A stretch of 64,000 nucleotides of DNA, taken from Acidobacterium sp. S8. GTDB taxonomy: Bacteria > Acidobacteriota > Terriglobia > Terriglobales > Acidobacteriaceae. Location of the stretch: contig NZ_LMUM01000034.1 in assembly GCF_009765985.1 (NCBI RefSeq), positions 407,508-471,507 of the forward strand, written 5' to 3'. This document shows, in pieces, positions 8,305-17,724 of this stretch; positions within the stretch are counted from its first letter, which is position 1; every line of letters begins with the position of its first letter. A program made the translations under genes and the position numbers. The notes under the pieces are model-generated. The model saw only the letters and a list, made by a program, of their open reading frames with translations. It made no database searches and was not told where the DNA came from.

Positions 8305-9045
8305 TTAAAAGCTCTTATCCGGGTCCTTGAACAGGAACAGATAAACCGCGCCTCCCACTGCACCGCCAAGAATTGGAGCAAGCCAGAAGAGCCAGAGCTG
8401 CTGCAGCGGCCACCAGAAACCGGCGAAGATTGCCGGTCCCGTTGAGCGCGCCGGATTGACCGAAGTATTCGTCACCGGAATGCTGATGAGATGGATGAGC
8501 GTCAACGCCAAACCAATCGCGATAGGCGCGAAACCCGCCGGAACGCCACGCTTGTCCGTCGCCCCCATGATCACCCACAGGAAGAAGAAGGTGAGAACAA
8601 ACTCCGCCACAAAGCAGGCCAGAAGCGAATAGCCGCCCGGTGAATGTGTTCCATACCCATTTGAGGCAAAGCTGCTGGAAGCAGCGTTGAAGGTTGGATT
8701 GCCTGTCACGATAATGTACAGAACGCCTGCCGCCGCGATGGCGCCAAGAACCTGTGCCACTACGTATGCGGGAAGGTCTTTTATCGGGAACCGCTTTCCC
8801 ACCACCAACCCAACGGAGATCGCCGGATTCAAATGGCATCCGGAGATGTGGCCGATGGCAAAGGCCATCGTCAAAACGGTCAAGCCAAAGGCGAAAGATA
8901 CGCCCACGAAGCCGATGCCCAATGCGGGAAAGGCCGCCGAAATCAATGCTGCGCCACAACCACCAAAAACCAGCCAGAAAGTGCCCAAAAACTCCGCAAT
9001 TGAGCGGCGAACGAGTGTTGGTGTCACAACGCTTCCTCCTTGCAA
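8305..9045 (-). CDS. aqpZ: aquaporin Z-type water channel
   Basis: A 246-residue inner-membrane protein with six helices and the two half-helix NPA motifs, HLNPAISVG and [11 protein letters not shown]. The selectivity-filter positions of AqpZ can be read: His in TLIHLISIP, Thr in VTNTS and the Arg that follows the second NPA. This points to a water-selective channel, not a glycerol facilitator. An in-frame GTG seven codons in (VTPTLVRRS) is an alternative start. Its function would be rapid water flux under osmotic change. It lies downstream of the DMT transporter gene on the same strand, with a T-rich spacer of about 190 bp that probably holds its own promoter. Confidence 0.93.
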   Translation of the reverse strand: MQGGSVVTPTLVRRSIAEFLGTFWLVFGGCGAALISAAFPALGIGFVGVSFAFGLTVLTMAFAIGHISGCHLNPAISVGLVVGKRFPIKDLPAYVVAQVLGAIAAAGVLYIIVTGNPTFNAASSSFASNGYGTHSPGGYSLLACFVAEFVLTFFFLWVIMGATDKRGVPAGFAPIAIGLALTLIHLISIPVTNTSVNPARSTGPAIFAGFWWPLQQLWLFWLAPILGGAVGGAVYLFLFKDPDKSF

Positions 9046-9231
9046 TACGCCAGAACCGGCGCGGTATGGGACCGCCCAAACGCTACCACGGAATCACTAA
9101 TGGCGGCTAAAGGATTTTTTTGCTGTCGAGAGGACGCGCAAATCTAAATTGTCTGTATCTAGTTGAAATGAATGATCTAAAGCAGTTTTTTTAAACACAG
9201 TGGAATTAAGCAAGATACGGGCGAGAATAGC

Positions 9232-10179
9232 TTATTCGACGATTACTTCTTCCACGCCTTGGCCGCCGCTGGTCAGCGTGATAGCTGCCGCCACGATCAG
9301 TCCGCCGCCCACCCAGGCTAGCGGGCCAAGCTTCTCACCCAGCAACTTCACTCCAAGAATCGAACCCAGCGCAGGCTCAATGTTCAAAAAGACTCCGGCA
9401 CGCGAAGCCGGAACACGGTGAATCCCGGTATTCCATAGCAGGATGGCGGCAGCATTACACAGCATACCGCTGGCTGCCAGTGCCAGCCACGCCTTCGTAC
9501 TCACTCCATGCACCGGCGGCAGACCATTCCGTAAAACAACCCAAACCGCAATCATGGCAGTTCCGATTAGCAGTCCATAAGCGGTAACCGCCATGGGTGA
9601 GTGACGCTGCATAAGCCGCTTGTTCAGCAAAATCCAGGCGAGGGCGATGATAAGCGACATAACGATCAATAAATCGCCCGTCAGAGTCGGATCCTGTCCG
9701 GAACCGCTGTGATGAGTTCCTCCGAGCACGATGAGCGAAACCCCGGTCGTCGACCCGGCCAGTGCCAGCCATCCCTTCCAGTCCAGCCGCTCGTGGGCAA
9801 AAATTGAAGCCCCGAGGGCAAGGATCACCGGCATGGTGCCGACCATCAGCGCCGCATGGCTAACAGTAGTCAGGGACAGCCCTTGAAACTGAATAAGATA
9901 CTGCACCGGAAACCCGAAAAACGAAGCGGTCAGTAACAGCAGCCAGTCATGGCGAGAGAAAGTGGGACGTCGCAGCACAAATAACAGCGGAGGACAGGCA
10001 AACAGGAACCGATAAAGCACCATATGCCCCACCGACATCTCAGCCAAGGCAATCTTGCCCCAGAAAAAGCCGGTGCCCCACAAGCACCCAGCAAGCGCAC
10101 AAGCTCCGTAGCCGAGCAAAGCCCGGCTGGAGTCTTTCGCTGGAGTGATTGCGGTGGAAGTCATATCTAACTTTGTCAT
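9232..10179 (-). CDS. EamA/DMT-superfamily transporter
   Basis: A membrane protein of about 315 residues with ten predicted helices arranged as two five-helix EamA repeats. The first repeat begins LAGCLWGTGFFWGKIAL and the second begins DLLIVMSLIIALAWILLNKR, the typical duplicated DMT layout. Members export amino acids, metabolites or drugs, but the substrate cannot be told from sequence. I choose ATG at 10179; a GTG two codons upstream is possible. No strong ribosome-binding site is visible. The C-terminus ends in a short acidic tail. It is flanked by the M13 peptidase terminator upstream and aqpZ downstream. Confidence 0.88.
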   Translation of the reverse strand: MTKLDMTSTAITPAKDSSRALLGYGACALAGCLWGTGFFWGKIALAEMSVGHMVLYRFLFACPPLLFVLRRPTFSRHDWLLLLTASFFGFPVQYLIQFQGLSLTTVSHAALMVGTMPVILALGASIFAHERLDWKGWLALAGSTTGVSLIVLGGTHHSGSGQDPTLTGDLLIVMSLIIALAWILLNKRLMQRHSPMAVTAYGLLIGTAMIAVWVVLRNGLPPVHGVSTKAWLALAASGMLCNAAAILLWNTGIHRVPASRAGVFLNIEPALGSILGVKLLGEKLGPLAWVGGGLIVAAAITLTSGGQGVEEVIVE

Positions 10180-10305
10180 AAGCACAAAATTCCCGCTCTT
10201 CGATTCCTGCGAACGAAGAGATTCCGATCCCGAAAGGAGAAATCAGCAGGTTAGAAATAAGCCGAGATGGAACGACGTAGAAACGGCGAATCTTAAGGAG
10301 AAGAA

Positions 10306-10328
10306 AAGCCCGGCACGAGGCCGGGCTT
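10306..10328 (-). terminator. rho-independent terminator of the first M13 peptidase gene
   Basis: A 9-bp stem AAGCCCGGC / GCCGGGCTT with loop ACGAG. On the minus strand it is followed by TTCTTCTCC. It lies 23 bp past the stop codon of the M13 gene. Confidence 0.8.
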
Positions 10329-10350
10329 CTGCGTCTACCCTGGTGGAAAA

Positions 10351-12417
10351 TCACCAGATGGCGCAACGATTGGGGGGAGCCATGGGCTGGCCAGTCTTGC
10401 AGGCGAAAGCCTTCTGAAACTCCGGCAGATTGACCACAACACCGTTCACGCGGAATTCCTCCGGTGAGTGTGGATCGACCTGCACCCGCAACCGAAGGTC
10501 TTCCGGACGGTTGTTCTGGCACCAACCCTGCCCGTAGGCGACGAAGAACTGCTGCTGAGGAGTCAGGTTGCCATAACCGGCATCGCCCTTCTTCGTCACG
10601 TCGACACCCGCCTTTTGCGCGCGGTCGAGATACGCGAGGAAGGCGAGCTTTAACCCGCCGAGATCGGCGATGTTTTCGCCCAGCGTCAGCTTGCCGTTGA
10701 CGTGAAGATCATCGACAGCCACGAAGCCGTCGTATTCTTTTACGACGCAGTCAGCGCGCTCGGTGAACTTCTTTTCGTCTTCCGGCGTCCACCATTCCTT
10801 GAGGTTGCCGCTCCCGTCGAACTGGCGTCCTTCATCATCGAAGCCATGCGTCAGCTCGTGGCCGATGACACCGCCCGCATCCCCGTAGTTCACAGCATCA
10901 TCCTGCCGCGGATCAAAATAAGGCGGCTGCAGGATACCGGCGGGAAAGTTAATGTCGTTCATCTGCGGATTGTAATAGGCGTTCACGGTAGGCGGAGTCA
11001 TGCCCCATTCGCCGCGATCGACCGGCTTGCCGATCTTGTTGATTTGCCGCTTCTCTTCAAAGGTTGCCGCTCGCTGCGCGTTGCCAAAAGCATCGCCGCG
11101 TTCAACGGTAAGGGTTGAATAATCGCGCCATTTATCGGGGTAACCAATCTTATTGGCGACATCATGCAGCTTTTCTTTCGCGCGCGTCTTGGTCTCCGGA
11201 CTCATCCACGCCAGCTGGTCGATATCGCTGCCCATGGCGGCTTCAATATCGTGCGTGAGCTCCAATGTGCGCTGCTTATCCTTTGGGCTGAAGCGCTGCT
11301 CCACGTAGACCTGGCCGAGAGCCTCACCCAGGGCGCGGTCTGTCGCGCGCGCGCAGCGTTTCCAGCGCGGCTGCTGCTCCGGCTGGCCTTCGAGGATTTT
11401 GCCGTAGAAGTTGAACGACTCCACATCCAGCGCCTGCGGAAGTGTAGTGCTGGGAGTCTCGCGAATCGCTGCCCAGCGGAGATAGGTTTTCAAATCGTCG
11501 ATATCCGTTGAAGCCAGCACCTGGTTTAATCCAGTGAAGAAACCGGGAACAACCACGTTCAGCGAACTCACATCCGGTGCGTTCCGTGCGCGCAGATAGG
11601 TCGTGAAAGCAAAGCCCGGCGCGCTGCTGTCGAAGCTGGCAAGCGTCATCTTGTGATACAAGGCCTTCGGATCGCGTCGATCAACATTGCTAAGAGAGTG
11701 ACTGGCAAGTTCCGTTTCAATCTTTAATACCGTGTCGGCATCTTTCGCCGCCTGCTCCTTTGTTTCACCCAGCAGTACGAAAGTGTTCGCAACGTGCTCT
11801 TTATACTGCTGGCGCAGCTTCACCGATTTTTCGTCCGTACGGTCGTAGTAACCTTTTTCCGGAAGTCCGAGGCCGGCCTGGTCAAACTCCGCTATCTGCT
11901 GCGTGGCGTCCTTGAAGTCCTGGTCTGAGCTGAACTCGAAAAAAGTGCCGATACCGATGCTGTCCATCCACGCCGTAATCTCCGGTAATTCGCTCTTGGA
12001 CTTGAGCGCGGCGATACGTTCCAGCACTGGCTGAAGGGGCTTCATGCCTGCCTGGTTGATCGCAGCCGTGTCTACGCAGGTAGCGTAATAATCGCCAATT
12101 TTCTGCTCATTCGGAGTGCGCCCGGATCCTGCGGCCGCAGCCTTTTCAAGAATTGATTTCAGCACGAGCTGGTTTTGGTCGTCCAACTCGGTTCCGCGCC
12201 CATAGGAGGATTCATCCGCCGGGATTGGGTTTTGTTTCGCCCAACCGCCGCAGGCGTATTGATAGAAATTGACGCACGGGTCAGCGCTGGCGTCCATCAG
12301 GGATGGGTCAAGCGCTTTCAGGTTTTTGTGCGAATCTGTAGTGTTCTGCGCATAAGTGTAGAGCGGGAACGACCCCGCCAGAAGCAGGCAGGCAACGGCT
12401 ATTCTCGAGAAAGTCAT
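10351..12417 (-). CDS. secreted M13-family metallopeptidase (neprilysin/PepO-like), copy 1
   Basis: A 688-residue zinc endopeptidase with a signal peptide (about residues 1-23). The zinc site is intact: HELTH at 520-524, third ligand Glu581 in GENIADLGG, with the conserved NAYYNP and INFPAGILQPP blocks before it. It ends in the family tail C-x-x-W (CAIW). The N-terminal M13 domain begins ADPCVNFYQYACGGW. These enzymes cleave peptides in the periplasm or outside the cell. A GAGG sequence lies four bases before the ATG. A paralogue occurs at 30765; the two share layout but differ throughout, so the duplication is not recent. Confidence 0.95.
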   Translation of the reverse strand: MTFSRIAVACLLLAGSFPLYTYAQNTTDSHKNLKALDPSLMDASADPCVNFYQYACGGWAKQNPIPADESSYGRGTELDDQNQLVLKSILEKAAAAGSGRTPNEQKIGDYYATCVDTAAINQAGMKPLQPVLERIAALKSKSELPEITAWMDSIGIGTFFEFSSDQDFKDATQQIAEFDQAGLGLPEKGYYDRTDEKSVKLRQQYKEHVANTFVLLGETKEQAAKDADTVLKIETELASHSLSNVDRRDPKALYHKMTLASFDSSAPGFAFTTYLRARNAPDVSSLNVVVPGFFTGLNQVLASTDIDDLKTYLRWAAIRETPSTTLPQALDVESFNFYGKILEGQPEQQPRWKRCARATDRALGEALGQVYVEQRFSPKDKQRTLELTHDIEAAMGSDIDQLAWMSPETKTRAKEKLHDVANKIGYPDKWRDYSTLTVERGDAFGNAQRAATFEEKRQINKIGKPVDRGEWGMTPPTVNAYYNPQMNDINFPAGILQPPYFDPRQDDAVNYGDAGGVIGHELTHGFDDEGRQFDGSGNLKEWWTPEDEKKFTERADCVVKEYDGFVAVDDLHVNGKLTLGENIADLGGLKLAFLAYLDRAQKAGVDVTKKGDAGYGNLTPQQQFFVAYGQGWCQNNRPEDLRLRVQVDPHSPEEFRVNGVVVNLPEFQKAFACKTGQPMAPPNRCAIW

Positions 12418-12498
12418 ACGGCCTCAATCAGTAAGACAATTTTGCGTTATCACAAACATACGCGATGAAAGAGTCACTGGTTTCATTTTTGTAGGAGA

Positions 12499-13749
12499 AT
12501 GGTGAGCATGACCCGAAGGAGCCGAGTGAGCGTGCCAATCCGGATGCTGCTTGCCTGCTCCGCGGCCTGCGTCCTCACTTTGCCTGCCTTTTCAGGCGAA
12601 AAAAAGCCGTCGCAACCCCAGCCGAAAGCCGACTTCAGCATCCCCGTCGGTCCGTTGGGATATGCCGCGCCAAGCTCCTTTTACCTCACCTCCAGGCTCT
12701 CCTGCATATCGCTCGATTTCATTGATAAAGACCACCTGCTTTTTACCTTTCGCGTGGCCGGATTGATGAAACGGATGCCGGATGAACCGCCAAATGATGA
12801 GGATCAGACCATTCGCGCCGTGGTGTTGGAACTGCCGGAGGGGAAGGTGACGGCGAAGACAGAATGGCGCATGCATGACCGCTGGCGCTATTTGTGGCGA
12901 CTTGCCGATGGCAAGTTTCTCGTGCGTCAGCGCAACGCATTATTTGTGACCGACAAATCGCTGGAATTGCAGCCGTTTATCCATACCGACGAGCCTCTCG
13001 AAAATGTTCAGATATCGCCAGATCGCAAACTGATCGTGATGGAGACGGAAAGGAAAGGTGAGAATCCGCAAACCGTAGCCAGTCTGGCTGGTCCTCCGGC
13101 TGACCCCCCGCCCAGCGATAAGCCGGTACAGATTTACATTTTGCAAACGGATACGCGTCGTGTCGTGGCGCGCGCCGAGACTCTGAATCCTGTCGAAATA
13201 CCTATGATGGCGGACGGACATCTCATGTCGATTCCGGCCAACCAGAACAGGTGGCTGGTACGTTTTGCGCCATTCAAAGGCGAAGAAAGAACGCTTACCG
13301 AAGTCGAATCAAATTGCCATCCCACAGAAGAGACGGTAAGCAAGGACGTGGCCCTGGTGATGACGTGCCCGCGTTCCGGCAACGATCATGTGGTGCACGC
13401 GGTAAACCTCGAAGGGAAAACGCTTTGGCAGCAGCAGTGGGAGAGCCGCTACATCTGGCCGACATTCCAGCTTGCGCAGGACGGAAGCCGCTTCGCCTTC
13501 AGTTCTCTTGAAGTCTCGCATTCCATCGGGACCATGGATCCGGTAGATGAGACCAGCATACGAAGCCAGACCGTAGGGGTCTTTGATATTGGCACCGGAC
13601 ACCTGAAGCTGGTCAGGAATGCGACGCCGGTTCTCAGCGCGGGGCAAAATTATGCGCTTTCGCCCGATGGCTCCCAGTTTGCCATTTTGCGAGAAGGAGC
13701 CATCGAAATTTACAAACTTCCACCGGCCCCCGTAGTCGAGGGTCAGTAA
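12499..13749 (+). CDS. secreted protein of unknown function, probably a beta-propeller
   Basis: A 416-residue protein with an N-terminal signal (basic RRSRVSVPIR, then a hydrophobic core, cleavage near residue 34). The body has recurring blade-like segments (ISPDRKLIVMETE, LAQDGSRFAFSS, LSPDGSQFAILREG), which suggests a WD40/YncE-like propeller. ATG at 12499 follows GGAG too closely; ATG at 12508 is spaced better and may be the true start. It is divergent from the M13 peptidase gene. No enzyme motif is visible. Similar proteins, as far as I recall, are common in acidobacteria, but I cannot name a family. Confidence 0.75.
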   Translation: MVSMTRRSRVSVPIRMLLACSAACVLTLPAFSGEKKPSQPQPKADFSIPVGPLGYAAPSSFYLTSRLSCISLDFIDKDHLLFTFRVAGLMKRMPDEPPNDEDQTIRAVVLELPEGKVTAKTEWRMHDRWRYLWRLADGKFLVRQRNALFVTDKSLELQPFIHTDEPLENVQISPDRKLIVMETERKGENPQTVASLAGPPADPPPSDKPVQIYILQTDTRRVVARAETLNPVEIPMMADGHLMSIPANQNRWLVRFAPFKGEERTLTEVESNCHPTEETVSKDVALVMTCPRSGNDHVVHAVNLEGKTLWQQQWESRYIWPTFQLAQDGSRFAFSSLEVSHSIGTMDPVDETSIRSQTVGVFDIGTGHLKLVRNATPVLSAGQNYALSPDGSQFAILREGAIEIYKLPPAPVVEGQ

Positions 13750-13752
13750 TCA

Positions 13753-14817
13753 TCAAGCGGGCAGCTTCGTAACGTCCGGATACTCGTGCTGCTCGCGGCC
13801 AATCTTTCCGTCATACATTGTGGTTGACTTGAATCGCTCATAGCGGCCATCTGCCGCCCACCACGAAACCCTCTTCTCAAGTGCAGCCTTCTCCTGGTCT
13901 GACATCGGCTTGAATTGGGAAGCGATGGCGAGATTCTGTTCCAGTACTTCGAGAGAATCAATGCCGCTGATGGTCGTCGACACCGGAAGGCTCATGGCAT
14001 AGCGCAAACCCTCTTCCGGAGTGATACCGCCATGTGTCACCATTTCGCCGCTGCCGCCCAGACTCTTCATCCCTAAAACTGCCAAACCGCGCCGATTCGC
14101 CTCAGGCAGAACGCGCTGCTGAAAACTGCGGAAGCTCACATCAAAGGGATTTAATGGCATCTGGATGGTGTCGAAAGGGAAGTCGTGCGAGAGCATCTTC
14201 AGGTGAATAGACGGGTCTTTATGCCCAGTAAAGCCGACCCACTTCACTTTGCCGTCCTTCTTTGCCTGCTCCAGAGCTTCAATCGCGCCGTCCGGACGGA
14301 AAATGTTATCGGGATCGTTGTAATACACGACCTCGTGAATCTGCCATACATCCAGATGGTCCGTCTTCAGCCGTCGCAGCGATTGCTCCAGTTGCTGCAT
14401 GGCTACGCTCTTGTCACGGCCATGCGTGCAGACCTTCGTCATAAGAATGACTTTGTCGCGTTTCCCTCGAAGAGCCTCGCCCAGCCGCTCTTCGGCAATA
14501 CCCTCGTGATACTCCCACGCGTTATCGAAAAAATTCACGCCCGCATCGATGGCACGGGCGACAATCTCGCTCGCTTCGTTCTGATCTTTCGCCGATCCAA
14601 GATGAAAGCCACCGAGACCCATGATGGAAACGCTGGCCCCGGTCTTGCCGAAGGGCCGATGTGGAACCGAGTACGTGCTGCCGTTCGATTGCATGTGTGG
14701 TGACTCCTGTCCTGCCGCTTCCGCGTGCGCCTGACCGGCAGTAAAAGAGCCGGCTCCTGCAATTGCGGCCGATTTCAAAAATGTGCGCCGTGATACTGAA
14801 TCGTTTACCTGTGACAT
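13753..14817 (-). CDS. Tat-exported aldo/keto reductase
   Basis: A 354-residue protein with a twin-arginine signal (SRRTFLKSAAIAGAG) followed by a complete aldo/keto-reductase TIM barrel. The barrel shows the AKR tetrad elements: the Asp of VNFFDNAWEYH, Tyr in WEYHEG, Lys in LMTKVCTHG and His in WQIHEV. It would reduce carbonyls with NAD(P)H, but Tat export implies the cofactor is bound before translocation. It starts 2 bp after the stop of a cytosolic paralogue, so the two form an operon. The convergent gene at 13749 ends only 3 bp away. Confidence 0.9.
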   Translation of the reverse strand: MSQVNDSVSRRTFLKSAAIAGAGSFTAGQAHAEAAGQESPHMQSNGSTYSVPHRPFGKTGASVSIMGLGGFHLGSAKDQNEASEIVARAIDAGVNFFDNAWEYHEGIAEERLGEALRGKRDKVILMTKVCTHGRDKSVAMQQLEQSLRRLKTDHLDVWQIHEVVYYNDPDNIFRPDGAIEALEQAKKDGKVKWVGFTGHKDPSIHLKMLSHDFPFDTIQMPLNPFDVSFRSFQQRVLPEANRRGLAVLGMKSLGGSGEMVTHGGITPEEGLRYAMSLPVSTTISGIDSLEVLEQNLAIASQFKPMSDQEKAALEKRVSWWAADGRYERFKSTTMYDGKIGREQHEYPDVTKLPA

Positions 14818-14819
14818 GA

Positions 14820-15806
14820 TCAGCTCGCCTGAACCTGCGGAAATGGTTTGCCGGTATTGTCCGTTTCCCTGAGCATCTCCTTGACTTCAATCGATGCCTC
14901 ATCCAGTGGAAAATCGTGAGCCAGGCGTGCCTCCGGGTTATCGTATTTCAGCGACATCTTGTAGAGTTCAAATCGTCCATCCGCGGCCATCTTCCGGCAG
15001 CGATCGCGCAATTCCTGCATTTTTTCCGGCGAAAATGGCGTGAAATCCTGCGCAATTTTCAAGTTTTGTTCGAGGATTTCCAGCTTTTCCATGCCCGTAA
15101 TGGTCGTCGTGACCGGCAGGCTCATGGCGTAGCCCAGCGCCTCCTGCGGCGAGAGCATTCCTTTCTGAATCGATTCACCATGCCCGACAATCGGTTTCAT
15201 CCCCAGCGCTGCAATCCCGCGCTTGTTCAGCTCAGGCAGAACTTCCTGCTCGAAGCTGAGAAATGTCGAATCAAATGGATTCAGCGGCATCTGCACCGAA
15301 TCCCATTCAAATCCGCAGTTCAGCATTTTGAGATGAACTTCGGGCCGCTTGTGACCGGTAAATCCTACGAAGCGAACTTTTCCTTCCTTGCGTGCTTTCT
15401 CCAGTGCCTCAGCTGCCCCATTCGGCCGGATGAACAAATCGGGATCATTCTCGAAGGCCACGCCGTGCACCTGCCAAAGATCAAGATGGTCAGTCTGCAG
15501 CCGGTTCAGGGATTGTTCCAGCATCTGCGTGGCCAGCATCGCTTCGCGGCCGTGCGTGCAGACCTTCGTCATCAGGAAAACCTTGTCGCGCTTCCCCTTC
15601 AGCGCGCGACCCATCCAGTCTTCTGACTTGCCGCGGTGGTATTCCCAGCAATTGTCAAAGAAGGTGATGCCGCCATCGATGGCGCGATGGGCTACCTCGA
15701 TGGCTGCCTTCAAATCCTGAGCCTGCCCAAGATGGTGACCGCCCAGACCTAGCGCCGAAACAGTAACGTCCTTATGCCTTCCAAATGGACGCATGGGAAT
15801 CTGCAT
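14820..15806 (-). CDS. aldo/keto reductase, cytosolic paralogue
   Basis: An AKR of about 328 residues without a signal peptide. Key blocks are GLGGHHLGQ, ITFFDNCWEYHRG, FLMTKVCTHGRE and LDLWQVHGV, so the catalytic Asp, Tyr, Lys and His are present. An upstream ATG extends the frame to 15857, but GAGGAG lies six bases before the ATG at 15806, which decides the start. It is clearly paralogous to the next gene (shared KRDKV-LMTKVCTHGR and TGHK-P-HLKML), yet only the downstream copy carries a Tat signal. The substrate is unknown. Confidence 0.9.
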   Translation of the reverse strand: MQIPMRPFGRHKDVTVSALGLGGHHLGQAQDLKAAIEVAHRAIDGGITFFDNCWEYHRGKSEDWMGRALKGKRDKVFLMTKVCTHGREAMLATQMLEQSLNRLQTDHLDLWQVHGVAFENDPDLFIRPNGAAEALEKARKEGKVRFVGFTGHKRPEVHLKMLNCGFEWDSVQMPLNPFDSTFLSFEQEVLPELNKRGIAALGMKPIVGHGESIQKGMLSPQEALGYAMSLPVTTTITGMEKLEILEQNLKIAQDFTPFSPEKMQELRDRCRKMAADGRFELYKMSLKYDNPEARLAHDFPLDEASIEVKEMLRETDNTGKPFPQVQAS

Positions 15807-15905
15807 GCCGTGCTCCTCATCGTTCATGGAATGAGATGCAGCATGGAAGCTATGCATCCGGCTGAAACCCGGTGTCGCTAAAGGACGTTTTTGGAAGATG
15901 AAAAA

Positions 15906-16742
15906 TTACAGCTTGAATAGTTCACGCAAACGTCGCGTTTGCGCCCGGCTCACAGGAATCTCGGTCTGCTTCTTGTCGTCCATGCGCAACTGGTAGCTGC
16001 TCTTGAACCATGGCACGACTTCTTTGATGTGGTTGATGTTGACCACAAAGGAGCGATGCGCCCGCCAGAAGATCAACGGATCGAGCAGCTCAAGCAGCTC
16101 CTCAAGTGTGCGGCATTTCGATTGGCCTTCAATCGTGGGCGTTACGACAGTGATCACGCCTTCGTCGATGGAAGCGAAACAGATATCCTTCTGGTCTACC
16201 AGCAGGAGACGGCTCTGCGCCTGCAGCACGATCTTGCCGCTGTGGCGCTGCGGCTGTTGCTGCTGCTCAATGAGCTTGAGTAGCGCGCCGATGCGAATAT
16301 CGCCGGTAAGATCGGCGTGTTTATCCGTGCCTGTGCCCTCAGCATGCGAGTGAAGCTCCTGCAGCCGCTGCCGGGCGCGTTCCAGCGCCTGCAGAACCCG
16401 GTCGCGATCGAACGGCTTTAACAGGTAGTCGATCGCGTTGACATCGAAAGCCTTCACCGCATATTGATCGAAAGCTGTGGCGAAAATAATCTGCGGAAGA
16501 TGCTCATTGCTATGTTCGAGCAGCTTCTTGAGGACGGCAAAGCCATCCAGTCCCGGCATCTGTACGTCGAGAAAGACAACATCCGGCTGGTGCGTACGAA
16601 TCAGATCGACGGCTTCAATGCCGTTCGTTCCCTGGGCAAGCACTTCGACGTCGCCGGTCGTATCCAGCAGATACTTCAGCTCTTCACGCGCCAGCTCTTC
16701 GTCATCGATGATGAGTGCAGTCATCGCCATAGTCGCAAGCAC
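15906..16742 (-). CDS. LytTR-family response regulator
   Basis: A response regulator of about 275 residues. The N-terminal receiver domain has the acidic pair in IIDDEE, the phospho-acceptor Asp in VVFLDVQMPG (about residue 59) and the Lys in LLKPFDRD. The C-terminal LytTR DNA-binding domain includes FWRAHRSFVVNINHI and the ending PVSRAQTRRLRELFKL. The start may be GTG at 16742 or ATG at 16730 or 16724. No histidine kinase is adjacent. It is the last gene of a same-strand run that begins with an ECF sigma factor at 18410, with a 58-bp gap from the preceding gene, so it may or may not share that transcript. Confidence 0.92.
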   Translation of the reverse strand: MLATMAMTALIIDDEELAREELKYLLDTTGDVEVLAQGTNGIEAVDLIRTHQPDVVFLDVQMPGLDGFAVLKKLLEHSNEHLPQIIFATAFDQYAVKAFDVNAIDYLLKPFDRDRVLQALERARQRLQELHSHAEGTGTDKHADLTGDIRIGALLKLIEQQQQPQRHSGKIVLQAQSRLLLVDQKDICFASIDEGVITVVTPTIEGQSKCRTLEELLELLDPLIFWRAHRSFVVNINHIKEVVPWFKSSYQLRMDDKKQTEIPVSRAQTRRLRELFKL

Positions 16743-16800
16743 TCAGTATAGGAAGCGGTGGAAAGGGCGGTCAAACGCGAGAGGTGCGAATGGGAGGCTT

Positions 16801-17346
16801 TCAGCTCTGAAAGGCGTGCAGGCGTGCCGGACGGTTATCCGAGACAAGATCATGTCCGCAATGCACGCAATAAAGATCCGTGATGCGCACGCTGCGGTAG
16901 CACTTCCCGCAGGACGCTGAAACCTGATAGGCGCATTGCGGGCAGAAGTGATATTCGCTCTCTACGCGAGTTCCGCAGGCCGGGCAGAGAGAAATGACTG
17001 GCTGCCGCAGCAGAAAATAAAGCACAGCGCCAATACCTCCCGGCATCACCAGGCAGATCACCATCCAGATACGTGCACTCATGCCGCGGCGTGGCGAGTC
17101 GTTACTGACATAGCCCACCATCAACATGTAAAGCGACGCCAACGCACCCCAGGAGAGCGCAAAGTAAATCCGCAGGCCCATCGGTGCAGGCGGATGGTGG
17201 CGGCCCTGAGGAAACACCACCCAGAACAGGTATTGCATGACGACAAAGATCAGTATCGCCGCCGCAACCGACCAGCGTGGAATCAGCTTGAGCTCGCTGG
17301 AGAAAGTTGTTTCCTGGTGTTCGCGAAGTGGGAACCTGGCTGCCAT
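16801..17346 (-). CDS. membrane protein with C-terminal zinc ribbons
   Basis: A 181-residue protein. Three hydrophobic segments (about residues 24-45, 59-81 and 91-115) precede a cytosolic tail with three CxxC-type knuckles: CPACG, CPQCA/CGKC and CVHCG. This double zinc-ribbon arrangement suggests metal-dependent protein or nucleic-acid contact at the membrane. The start lies 6 bp after the stop of the preceding small membrane-protein gene, which itself overlaps an ECF sigma-factor gene, so the three are almost certainly co-transcribed. No named family is recognised. A role in controlling or sensing for the sigma factor is an inference from position. Confidence 0.75.
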   Translation of the reverse strand: MAARFPLREHQETTFSSELKLIPRWSVAAAILIFVVMQYLFWVVFPQGRHHPPAPMGLRIYFALSWGALASLYMLMVGYVSNDSPRRGMSARIWMVICLVMPGGIGAVLYFLLRQPVISLCPACGTRVESEYHFCPQCAYQVSASCGKCYRSVRITDLYCVHCGHDLVSDNRPARLHAFQS

Positions 17347-17352
17347 GGCTGT

Positions 17353-17724
17353 TTATCGCCGCCCGTGATACATTGACCGTCCGTCGCGCAGCCCAACGAG
17401 AAGCGCGCCAAGAACAGTGGAAAACAGCAGGAGGATGAGTACCGTCACCATGCTGTGTGCTTCAAAGAAGTCGCCGCCCACCATGAAGTCATCCATCGTG
17501 CTCCAGATGGCCGGGGTAAGTACCATGGCAAGCACCGCGATGGTCAGCACCGCAATTGCGGTGTTCCGGCGGTTGCGGCTGCGCTGCTCACTCAATTCGG
17601 TAGCAGCCTGCAGCACAGCGCGACGGGTGCGTTGCACCACTGCGAGATCAGCATTGGCATTCATGCCGGCAAGCATCTCTACCATTTGTGGGTCGGGCTC
17701 TGTGTAGAGCCTCCGCTGGTTCAC
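17353..17724 (-). CDS. small membrane protein, candidate anti-sigma factor
   Basis: A 123-residue protein with a helical, charged N-terminal half of about 55 residues and two transmembrane helices (about residues 56-76 and 91-112). It starts at GTG with GGAGG four to five bases upstream, and its start overlaps the stop of the ECF sigma-factor gene by 4 bp, implying translational coupling. Position immediately after a sigma gene is where anti-sigma factors usually lie, and a cytosolic N-terminal helix plus membrane anchor is the right layout, but no zinc-finger (HxxxCxxC) or other known anti-sigma domain is visible. Confidence 0.7.
   Translation of the reverse strand: MNQRRLYTEPDPQMVEMLAGMNANADLAVVQRTRRAVLQAATELSEQRSRNRRNTAIAVLTIAVLAMVLTPAIWSTMDDFMVGGDFFEAHSMVTVLILLLFSTVLGALLVGLRDGRSMYHGRR

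Noticed and set aside
8315-9079. 254-codon frame on the same strand as aqpZ but out of frame
   Set aside because: The other frame encodes a canonical aquaporin with both NPA motifs; this frame is low-complexity and Arg/Gly-rich.
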